A stretch of DNA of 64,000 nt from Theileria orientalis strain Shintoku (Eukaryota > Apicomplexa > Aconoidasida > Piroplasmida > Theileriidae): positions 1,936,794-2,000,793 of the forward strand of contig NC_025262.1 in the NCBI RefSeq assembly GCF_000740895.1, read 5' to 3'. Below the pieces are notes generated by a model. The model was not told the origin of the DNA. It saw only the letters and a list, made by a program, of their open reading frames with translations, and searched no databases. The translations under genes and the position numbers were made by a program. Of the stretch, positions 31,270-40,347 are shown one piece after another; positions within the stretch are counted from its first letter, which is position 1; every line of letters starts with the position of its first letter.

Positions 31270-33173
31270 TTATTTATCAAATACAACAATAAAGGAAGCA
31301 GATACGGGCCTATGGTCAGAGGCAATTAATTTATCGTTTCTTCTATAACTTATAATATTGGTCTTTTTGGCCTCAAGCAACCTGCCACCAAAGAATATAC
31401 GGTCACACCTAAAAAGTTATTATACACCTAAGTAGCAGCAGTTAGATAAATACATATTGGAATACTTGCCAAATAGTAGAAATATAAGGTAAAGTAGATA
31501 CCATCCTGGAGGGCGCTTAGTAGTATAGCTTCTACTATTACCTCTATACTTATAAGTAGGCCCAAAGCATATCTTCGATTCGTGTAGTTTACCAATTGTT
31601 TTAGTGCAGTTTATTTTGGCAATGTTGAACTCGTCGTAGTTCAACAGACGTTTATATTGCATTTTTTTGAGTAATCTTAAAACAGTTCTCTTCTCAAGCA
31701 GAACGCCGAAGTTAAAATCACCTGACACTATGAAAAAGTCACTGTTCATAACGGTTTTATCACTCTTAAATAAGTTTTTAAGAACATATTCCAGCAATAT
31801 AGTTCGCCTCAGACTTAGGTTGGGACCAAAATTAAGGTGTACGTTCAAAAAAGATAAGTTGTACTCAAATATGCTAAATTGGATGCCAACTGAACCTTTG
31901 TTGCCTATTCGTATAAGTTATTACAACATATGATAACAGATTAGTTGAGTAACTAAGTAGTTGAAAATGGTCAGCTAAGTACTATGGTTGTTAAATAGGT
32001 AAATGGATACCGATGCTATAGTAGACCCCCGTTTTAATAGTTGAAGACAAAATGTCCCTTATATATGGCTTCAGTACCCTTTTGGCAAAAACAACTTGAT
32101 ATAGTCCAGTCATTGAAACGGACTTCACCTTGAAGTACTCTTCACCAGTGCTGTCATTTAACATTGCCTTAACATATTGTTCAAATACTCTTTCTTTGCT
32201 TTCGTCGGTACGACCTGTACAGAAATTAGTTTGTTGACTTGTTTATCATTTAAATAAAAAGTTATGTTTGATGAATAACTAGCTAACGGGAACCTATGGC
32301 AACATTCAGAAAGCTCAATTTTACGAATTCCTGAAAGTTGAAAACATAAACCTCATATTTGGCGTCACTAGCCTGAGTCCATTCAATGAAGTTTTCATCA
32401 ATATCGAAATCATTTCCTCCAATATTCCAACTACCAACCCATATGCCAAGGTTTCTGGCCCTTATATGGTTTACTATTAGTTCTTTCTCTCTTCTGGCTA
32501 ATTGTTCTAGTTCCGATTCCCTTTGCTCTAATTGATTCTCAAGACTGCGTTTCAAATTAATCTGGCTTTTGAGTCTCTTAGAGATATCATCGGAATCATC
32601 TGACCTATTTGAAGTCAATCTATCTCGATCAGGATCAATTGGATTCGATTCAAGACTAATATCGCTATCCTCATCATCATATAAATTACTCGGCAGAATT
32701 TCATTTAAAGGATGGAATGTACTTTCTTCCTCTGGCGCTTGTCCATTAACCTCATGATGTTTAGTAAGGTTCAACTTCCATCCGTTGTTAAAATAGAAAT
32801 AACCGTAGTACATATGATCGAAAATAATCCACACGACCCTGGCAGTTGAGTTTAAAACAACTTTGCTGGGATAAACATCCCCGTTTTTACCAGGGTCATG
32901 TTTCCATATAAGATCGGACCCATATCTAACCTCAGAACATTTGGAACCCTCAGTGATCGTAAACACTGTTAAACCCCCGAATTTTACGAATTTTGTTACC
33001 ACATAATTGCTTGGCTCAAACTTGTTCGAAGATTCATTATCCGAGTAAGACAAAAGGAGTAAGTTATCAGGGTCGATACTCCCAAATGAGACTCTATTAG
33101 ATTCATTACTGACGGATCCGCAACATGAAAAAATGTATGGCACCAAAACTGTAAGTATAGTAAATGGGTCCAT
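31270..33173 (-). CDS. FAINT domain fused to inositol polyphosphate 5-phosphatase (IPPc), four exons
   Basis: Exon 1 runs from ATG 33173 to about 32289; short introns then join three more exons, ending with TAA at 31270. The start is a signal peptide (ILTVLVPYIFSCCGS). Residues about 45-145 are one FAINT domain (CSEVRYGSDLIWKHDPGKNG, then YPSKVVLN). A Ser/Asp/Glu-rich linker with a Leu/Arg/Glu coiled coil follows. The catalytic domain begins GIWVGSWNIGGNDF and runs through YVFNFQEFVKL, YFKVKSVSMTGLYQVV, KTGVYYSIGNKGSVGIQFS, SFLNVHLNFG, FFIVSGDFNFGV, GPTYKYRGNSRSYTTKRPPG, WCDRIFFGGR and SDHRPV. These are the ordered motifs of 5-phosphatases that act on phosphoinositides or inositol phosphates. 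The key GDxN, WCDR and SDH residues are present, so activity is plausible. A secreted enzyme of this kind would be unusual. Confidence 0.85.
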
Positions 33174-34321
33174 TCACAGGCCAAGTTCGGGACAAAAATG
33201 TAACAGTAAAAGCAATTAGTAATACAAAATTACGATAAACAAAATAAATTTAAAAAGGGAACAAAGAACCAATAAAACAAAAAATCGATTTTAATGATAA
33301 TATATAAACACCAAAATTATTATAAGAACAACTCAAATGAAAATTTCTCTACAATAATAAAATTACGACTTAGATAAATTGTGATAAGTTGATACAAAAA
33401 TTAGATTAATATTAACAAAACATTTTAATAATAAAATATTCAAAAAGCATAAATTTACACATGAACAATACATTATAAATCCCATGAATTTATTATGGAT
33501 CTAAAGATAAAAATGTAAAAAATCTACAATGTGTAAAAACAAGAATAAAAATATGCTAAAAACTGATAACTTCCATAAAAAATTTATTGTACAATAAAAA
33601 ATTACGATAATATACTTTTAAAATTAAAAATAGGATATCAAAGGTGCGAATAGTCAAGCAATTTAATAAAGCCGTTCCCCATTGCAATAGGTTGCCAAAA
33701 TGACAAATACTATTTATTTTATTACCTTCGCCTATAACTGTGACACTTGATCCCATTTCAATTTTTATGACATCAAATTGTGAAAATGTGTACCTATACA
33801 ACTTTGTTATTTACCCCTAACTACTTATAGACGTTATAATTGATAACAAATCCACATAGTTTTGAACAAATCACATCTATTTCTTTTTGTTAAATATATT
33901 TTATGAGTATATAATGTATAGTTTGTTTTTACAATTACATAATTAAATCTTTATTCTTTTTTTTGTTCAAACAGCAAGATTCCACACATTAAAATACAAA
34001 TTTACACGTTGTAAATGGTACACATTTAAATGAATCTAATAAAACTAAATAACATAGAAAATTTTTAAATCATTCACTACCTATTATTTAATTTTTTCAT
34101 AATTAAAATAAACGGGTATATTAAAATATTGTTAGGCTTGTCATAATTAGCATCATAAGTCATTTAACATTTATTTTATTATTATTTTTGACATATGTTC
34201 ATAATATAGTTTTAAATATTTAGGGTTATTATATTGCTTTTATTATATAAAATGTTGATATGTATTAATTTTAATGTACAAATTATTGGCTAAAGTTAAA
34301 GACTTAAAACCGATAATAATC
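33174..34321. other. Long AT-rich intergenic region
   Basis: Very AT-rich, with many aaat/atta runs, between the phosphatase fusion and a small FAINT gene. An 81-codon minus-strand frame (33556-33801) has no signal or domain. I see no gene. Confidence 0.5.
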
Positions 34322-34825
34322 TTAGACAAATGAATCTTCACCTAAATCTCCATCTTTGTATTCGTCAGTATCATCGTCAACATCTCTGCTTTGACCCAGA
34401 GGAACCCTGTCATCCAATGTGTATATTGGAGTAAACATTACTTTTTCCCATCTCCTTAGTAAACCACAAAATTTATGGGTTTTAACAAACTTTGTTTTTT
34501 CACCATTTGAATGAAATATTGTTACAGATTTATGACTGGTGCCTATTCCCTCAACCCTAACATGAAAAGCTGTTTCACCAGGATTTTTAGATCTCCAAAT
34601 TATAAAATCTCCATGATGAACTGATTTAATTGTATATCCTTTATTAACAGTATAAGTTCCGACAAATCCATAATAGTTGAAAATATACGCAGTAGTTCCA
34701 AATCTCCTTTTTATATTGATTTCTACTTCAACTGGACTGGATTCCGTTTGACCTTTTGGAAATGGAAAATTGTTGAAGTGGCAACAAATGATCCACAACA
34801 ACAATATTCTAACTATCATAATCAT
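34322..34825 (-). CDS. Small secreted protein with a single FAINT domain
   Basis: Single exon of 167 residues from ATG 34825. A clear signal peptide (MIMIVRILLLWIICCHFNNF) is followed by one FAINT domain at about residues 30-125 (YGFVGTYTVNKGYTIKSVHH, DFIIWRSKNPGETAFHVRVE, TIFHSNGEKTKFVKT). The remaining 40 residues are acidic (DDDTDEYKDGDLGED). There is no membrane segment. This is the simplest member of the array and shows the domain boundaries well. Confidence 0.82.
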   Translation of the reverse strand: MIMIVRILLLWIICCHFNNFPFPKGQTESSPVEVEINIKRRFGTTAYIFNYYGFVGTYTVNKGYTIKSVHHGDFIIWRSKNPGETAFHVRVEGIGTSHKSVTIFHSNGEKTKFVKTHKFCGLLRRWEKVMFTPIYTLDDRVPLGQSRDVDDDTDEYKDGDLGEDSFV

Positions 34826-35393
34826 ATTTTTTTAGGTTCAAATGTAACTAATAAATAAATAATTTGATAATTGTCTGAATACCATGGGGACGGTAAATTA
34901 TAGCTAAGATTCATTACACATTACACTCATTTCATAAATTATATAGATGAACAAGACAGATCTGTCATGATCTCTTACACAGAAAGAAATCTGATAGTCC
35001 GGTTATTCCATATATTCAAATTTGTGAGTTTACACACATGGATACACGAAAATTATAAAATTTATCTATAAAATATATATTTTATTAAACGTACTTTAAC
35101 TGCATAACTGCTTAGTAGATTTAATAACATACCATGTTACTTTAATATATAACAGTTTAAAATTAATTCACAAAATTAATTTAGTAAAGCAGTCATGTCA
35201 GTTTGATTATTAAACCTAATAATCATATTTTACAGTTGAACCTTCACCTTTAAATCTATAGTACAATTCATTTTAAACCATGGACCAATTTTACATTTAA
35301 ATCTATTAACTCTATTTTACAACACCTTTTTCAATAAACCACGTTATTGAAAATTAGAAACTGCGTTCACAAAATCTAAGATTTAAAAATCAT
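34826..35393. other. Intergenic, no gene seen
   Basis: AT-rich DNA between the single-FAINT gene and the type I membrane FAINT gene. No feature is recognised. Confidence 0.5.
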
Positions 35394-37310
35394 TTATGTT
35401 AAACAGCGGAAAATTGCAAAGGCCACAAACAACAGTATAAGGATGATCACAACTGGAGCTCCAATTAAAACGTATGTCATTATTTTAGGATCTGAAGACT
35501 CTGAACTTTCTTGAGGTTTGGTAGATTTGCTGCCTCTAAGTGAAGTATTCTCTTCAGGTTCCTTAGATTCCTTAGGTGCTTTAGGTGGTTGTCTTGGTTT
35601 AGGTACCTGTTTATGTACAATTTCTCCTCGAGGTTCCTGGAGACCTGACAAATCAAGTGACTCTGCAGCTTCTGGGTAACCAAATATATGAACCCAATTG
35701 CCGTTCAAGTACATATATGCGTTGACGAATGTTGGTGACTCGAGCAAAATCATCTTCATATCCCAGTTGACGTACATTACCTTTGGAGGTAAGTTATTCG
35801 CAGACAATCTAAACAATTGTTTGTTTTTAAAGTCAATTGCATTACAATTTGTTTCACCTTTAAACATAATGACAAAAGCGTAGCCATATGGGTATTTTAC
35901 AAAGTCGTAATGATCTCTGTTTAATACCATGGATTTAGATCCGTAATTAGCCATAAGTTGGAAATCCGACTCTTCTACTCCGCCTAATGTGTCCTTAGTC
36001 ATCAAAATGAACTGATTATTTTGGAATGCGTAAATTAAATAAAATTCAGCAAAATCCACAATAATCATCTTTGTATATATGTGGAAGAACATTTTACGTG
36101 GTAACTTGCCCTCAGATTCACTGCCATCCTTTGTCCAGACTGTTTTACCATCATATTCAATAGTGACACAGTCATTTCCCTTGTTGAAAATATACTCGGT
36201 TCCGAAACCAAATGACTCCATGTTAAAAGCAGTAGGGTCATTGTTAGCAGTGCCTGAACCCAATTGATTCTGAGTAATGATTGTGAGATCTGATTCTGTA
36301 AATCCTTCCAGAGGAATGTTCTTAATGAGCAAACACCCTGAATCGAGGCACTTGTATGTATTGATGGAGTCATTCAATTCAAGGAACATAAGATTCAAAT
36401 CTCTATGAAAACATAATGATTTGGGATATCCAGAGGTTATGTCGTCAGAATGCCGCCAAAACACATTGTTTCCGTGTCTGAGTTCAACACACTTGGTCTC
36501 ATCGTTAAACGAATAATTAGAAACAAAAGCATATTCCTTCAAATAATATTTATTTAATTCGTTCTCTTTGGGAGTTTGTTGAGCAGTATCCTCAGTTACA
36601 ATTGTAATATTGGAGCCGTCACGAACAATTTGGACATCAGAAAGCACATTGGGCCCAGTTTCACGATAGTTTAAAATCAAATAAGAACTAGGGAAATTGA
36701 TTATAGCAATCTTTTTGAAAAGGTTGAAATGAACGCGGTTTGGGTATTGATTGCTGTTCTCGGCGTATGACCACATAGTCTTATTTTTATACTTAACTTG
36801 GCTGCATTTTACGTCTTCGAAGTCGTAATTAACAGAAACACCTGCTCTCATACGATGGGCAGCGGAGTTTTTATCTGAGGTGATAACCTCAAGACCTTGT
36901 TCAGGAAGGTCATTAATGGAGTTTAAAATGCTTTTATTCCACACATCATTAGTTCTCTGATAAATTTGAACAGATTCTCCAACCTGCAAATAAATCTGAT
37001 TTAAATCTAAGTGAACCGAAATCGCTCTAGGGTATCCCTCGGCTGCATTGTACTGGTACAACATATGGTCTCCATAAATAACTTCGGTACATTTAGAGTT
37101 ATTTCTGAGAGAGAAATGGTAAGAAGGGCCAAGCTCTTCAAGAACGTAATTCTTTCTATCATTTATACGTTTACCAGATTCATTCTCAGTTACGATCTTC
37201 AAAAGAGATATGTAAAGTTTGTTTTCTGAATGGCTAGCAGAAAACACAAACTTTTGTAAATTACACAAAAGTACAAAAATAAAAACAAATCTTTTCATAA
37301 AAATTGACAT
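35394..37310 (-). CDS. Type I membrane protein with about five FAINT domains
   Basis: Single exon of 638 residues from ATG 37310; a second ATG four codons on (MKRFVFIFVLLCNLQKFVFS) also gives a signal peptide. The ectodomain holds about five repeats of roughly 110 residues, each with KC.E(V/L).(Y/H)G...(Y/W)......G.YP(R/K)......(L/I) and a following LD..... strand. After a Pro/Lys/Glu/Ser stalk (about residues 560-605) there is one membrane segment (YVLIGAPVVIILILLFVAFA) and a four- to five-residue tail. The protein is likely displayed on the parasite or host-facing membrane. The 638 residues and five domains are typical of this array. Confidence 0.85.
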   Translation of the reverse strand: MSIFMKRFVFIFVLLCNLQKFVFSASHSENKLYISLLKIVTENESGKRINDRKNYVLEELGPSYHFSLRNNSKCTEVIYGDHMLYQYNAAEGYPRAISVHLDLNQIYLQVGESVQIYQRTNDVWNKSILNSINDLPEQGLEVITSDKNSAAHRMRAGVSVNYDFEDVKCSQVKYKNKTMWSYAENSNQYPNRVHFNLFKKIAIINFPSSYLILNYRETGPNVLSDVQIVRDGSNITIVTEDTAQQTPKENELNKYYLKEYAFVSNYSFNDETKCVELRHGNNVFWRHSDDITSGYPKSLCFHRDLNLMFLELNDSINTYKCLDSGCLLIKNIPLEGFTESDLTIITQNQLGSGTANNDPTAFNMESFGFGTEYIFNKGNDCVTIEYDGKTVWTKDGSESEGKLPRKMFFHIYTKMIIVDFAEFYLIYAFQNNQFILMTKDTLGGVEESDFQLMANYGSKSMVLNRDHYDFVKYPYGYAFVIMFKGETNCNAIDFKNKQLFRLSANNLPPKVMYVNWDMKMILLESPTFVNAYMYLNGNWVHIFGYPEAAESLDLSGLQEPRGEIVHKQVPKPRQPPKAPKESKEPEENTSLRGSKSTKPQESSESSDPKIMTYVLIGAPVVIILILLFVAFAIFRCLT

Positions 37311-37938
37311 ATTTAAGAGTTCAGTAACTAAAAAAGTCGTTTTGATGCAAGAATCCTTTTAAGGCTGGGGCACAAACAAAATTAAATTGCGGATTGCATT
37401 ATTTAGAAACATCAAAGTGTGTGTTTAAGTGTGTATGCACATTGTAATTATTCGTATATAAAATTGGCATGACATAAAACTACATGATTATTATGTATTC
37501 CCTTTACACACATAATGTGGAATCTTGACATTCATGTTTCAAAATCTAATTAATGATATAAATAAGACCTATTTATACATATTAAATAAATTATAATATA
37601 AATAATGATGATCTTTAGTATTTTTACTCAAATGTGTAAAGGTATTAACAAGATACCAAATTAGATTCTATGGGAATATTAGTTTGTTTAATACTAAAAA
37701 TTCATCGAAAAAACTATCAAATATTTATACAATTAATTGTAAACATTTGTACTAATATGTGTATCTGACAATGAGTCATATTTCGTAAATTATGATAAAT
37801 CCAGGTCCACAAGTTATTTTTAATCTACATAACCCAATTTGTCTTTTAATGTACACTTAAACATTAAATTATTATAAATATTATACATAATCTGGTTTTT
37901 CAGATCAACATACACATGTTTTGACAATGGATTTTCCA
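37311..37938. other. Intergenic, no gene seen
   Basis: AT-rich spacer containing the promoter of the type I FAINT gene; no frame or RNA was recognised. Confidence 0.5.
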
Positions 37939-38850
37939 TTATTTTGGCGTAAATTGTTGCCACGGTAACAAAACGAATGGCTTATAGAAATACTTTCTAC
38001 TACAGTCAGTGAAAACTAATTCAACTATTTTTCTTGGGCTCCTTTTATCAGACAAAAGAATTTCAGTAACCCTTTCATCTCCCTTGGCGGTCCATATGTT
38101 ATACATCGATCCGTCATTTACTTTGTTACACCTGTATCCGTGTTTCATTACATATAATTTACAATCGTCCTGGCCATGCCCCGGTTCCAGTTCCTCGTAC
38201 CCGTATTGATCAGTGTTATGCTCAACGGTTATGTCCACTGTAGCATCTTTATACACAATGCCGCTATCAGGACCGCCACCCCTGACAGAGTTGAAAGAAT
38301 GACCAATGTAGTCACTCTCCTTCTTTAGGAAGTAGTTTCTACCTGTATCTTTCTTGTTATTGTCAGAATCAATTGAGTAATCCTTCTTAGCTGTAAAGTA
38401 AAGATGCCAATGCAATCCCTCAAGTCGATAATAACAAACGTAATCCTTGAAAGTGACTGAACCCTTCTTCTCAGAAACGTTTACGCTGAAGCGTTTGGGG
38501 TATCCATAACTAGTGTTGTCGGAATATTTCCAGAACACAGCGTCCTCGTAGTTAACCTGAGTACACTGAGCGTCGTCCTTGAGGCAGTATTCATAAATCA
38601 CACTGCTGAGAGCGGTGTGTTTGTTTACAGTGTATTTGCTGGTGTCATTGGTCTTGGTCTCGCTGCCGTGTAAAGTGAATACCTGGATGAATTTAGGATG
38701 TTCTTCAACAGGGATGCCGACTGGAGCTTCGGTCTTCTTCTTAGCCCAAGGTCTGACAAAAATAAGTATGAGACCTGCAGTAATAAGTAACGCAAGGAAC
38801 AACAGAAGCACAGTAAACACAACCCTGCGAGTGGTAGTCATAATGTACAA
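37939..38850 (-). CDS. Type II membrane FAINT protein, variant 1 of a duplicated pair
   Basis: Single exon of 303 residues from ATG 38850. An N-terminal signal-anchor (VVFTVLLLFLALLITAGLIL) follows MYIMTTTRR. The first FAINT domain (CTQVNYEDAVFWKYSDNTSY, GYPKRFSV) is identical to that of the gene at 43856 up to the KGSVTFKD junction, at about residue 136. After that the two proteins differ: this one has about 165 more residues, with a Cys-containing second module (YRCNKVNDGSMYNIWTAKGD) and ends FTPK. No C-terminal membrane segment. The identical start and upstream DNA point to recent copying. Confidence 0.85.
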   Translation of the reverse strand: MYIMTTTRRVVFTVLLLFLALLITAGLILIFVRPWAKKKTEAPVGIPVEEHPKFIQVFTLHGSETKTNDTSKYTVNKHTALSSVIYEYCLKDDAQCTQVNYEDAVFWKYSDNTSYGYPKRFSVNVSEKKGSVTFKDYVCYYRLEGLHWHLYFTAKKDYSIDSDNNKKDTGRNYFLKKESDYIGHSFNSVRGGGPDSGIVYKDATVDITVEHNTDQYGYEELEPGHGQDDCKLYVMKHGYRCNKVNDGSMYNIWTAKGDERVTEILLSDKRSPRKIVELVFTDCSRKYFYKPFVLLPWQQFTPK

Positions 38851-39158
38851 TTAATTAGAGAATTTGGATTAATGGTATTGAAAAAATAATATTAAACTAC
38901 GATAAAAATTAAAGTTATAATAAAACTGCAATAATTGAAAATTAAGGTATTAGAAACTAGGATAAATATGGCAAAACTAAGGCAAAACTACACAGAAAAT
39001 ATATGTAAAATTATGGTAGAGGTAAAAAAATATTAACCAAAATTATACAACAAATTGATCACAAATAAAAAATGAAATCAAGGTATAAAAAGTAATAAAT
39101 AATAATAGATTATGGTATTCCAAAACATAGATACTCCCCATTAATAGATTTAAAAAAA
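38443..39158 (-). repeat. 716-bp duplicated block, copy 1 (copy 2 at 44183-44898)
   Basis: Covers the first 408 bp of the gene at 37939 and about 308 bp upstream. Every base I compared is the same as in copy 2 (constant offset of 5740). It ends in an A-run at 39158 and, inside the gene, at position 38443. Confidence 0.9.
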
Positions 39159-39490
39159 TAGTTAAATAGTCTTTAATTTATTACACATTTAGATCTAATA
39201 ACTAGTTTTTAAAATATTGAATTTAAAAATATCATTTGATAAAATAATTTACATAATTCGAATGCTTACTAAGCACATAAATCTATAAAACTTAAAACGT
39301 AAATTACAGTAAGATTAAAATATTATAATCAGAGAGTTAAAATTTATACAATTATTAAAACGATCCCAACAAGGTAATTAAATCTAAACCTTGAAAAATT
39401 AAATCAAAACCTTGAAATTAAAACAAACCCAAAATTGAAATTTAAGAAAAAATAATTTTGATTTGAATTAATCCAGCACACACCTGAGCA
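39159..39490. other. AT-rich spacer beyond the duplicated block, no gene seen
   Basis: Very AT-rich DNA between the end of the duplicated upstream block and the stop of the gene at 39491. No frame, RNA or repeat is recognised in it. Confidence 0.5.
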
Positions 39491-39961
39491 TTAAACAGCT
39501 TCAACAACAAGATTGTTGGATTCCTTCAACACGGCAGTCTTCTTCATCTGGTGCCTTTTGTAAATAATGGCAACAATAACAATAACGGAGATGAACAGAG
39601 TAGCCAAAATAAAGGAAACGAGGAACCCAGTGGTCTTGTCAGTCATCATATGCTTCAAATTTGTCTTCTTGCCCCTATTCTTGCCATTTTTACCAGCCTT
39701 ATCCTTGGAATTGTACTTTGAGTTCAAATAAGGACTCCTGACAAAAATATTATCGCCTTCTATATCGTCGTCAGCAGAATTGTCCTTGAGACGCTCGTTG
39801 AAGTAGGAGTCGTCAATATCGTCCAGATACTCCATCTCGTCCCTCCTAGTGTTGCGCAGTGACCTTTCCTCCTCGTTATCGAGGTCGCACTGTACACATT
39901 TGTTAAAGCAGCCCAAAAATATATATAAAAAAAGCAAAGTTTTAGTTCTAAGCAACTTCAT
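39491..39961 (-). CDS. Small type I membrane protein with acidic ectodomain, unknown function
   Basis: Single exon of 156 residues from ATG 39961. Signal peptide (LLFLYIFLGCFNKCVQC), then an acidic stretch (MEYLDDIDDSYFNERLKD, DDDIEGD) and a Lys/Asn/Gly-rich stretch (KDKAGKNGKNRGKKTN). One membrane segment (GFLVSFILATLFISVIVIVA) is followed by a 25-residue cytosolic tail. It carries no FAINT pattern and is the only such small protein in the array. Function unknown. Confidence 0.75.
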   Translation of the reverse strand: MKLLRTKTLLFLYIFLGCFNKCVQCDLDNEEERSLRNTRRDEMEYLDDIDDSYFNERLKDNSADDDIEGDNIFVRSPYLNSKYNSKDKAGKNGKNRGKKTNLKHMMTDKTTGFLVSFILATLFISVIVIVAIIYKRHQMKKTAVLKESNNLVVEAV

Positions 39962-40347
39962 TTTAAATACAACAGTAAACTACTCTGTTTTTTTAAAGAT
40001 TCCATACATGAATGGGGATGCATACATTAGAGAATTTTTATTGACATTAGGGGTTTACAGGGGAGTGTGCGAGGAAAAACGGCCAACAGCAATGTTTCCA
40101 TTGTGTTGACAAAAGCATGAAGTGGCAGCTCGCCGATTTTGGCAACATAAGGACGGCACACACCACAGCAGGGCCCAGCTCCGACATTGGAGCGTAAACC
40201 TTTCAGCTAAATAGACACGTAAGTAGCAATGAACTAAATTATAGTATACATTAAATGGAGCTCATCTAGTGTACAACAATGGCTTTTAAAACAATATTTT
40301 ACATCTCGCTGATTCTTTTTCAAACTGCATTTTAAAATTAAACTACT
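39962..40347. other. Intergenic, no gene seen
   Basis: Contains a short plus-strand frame (39849-40109) overlapping the start of the gene at 39491; I regard it as chance. Promoter of that gene is expected here. Confidence 0.5.
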
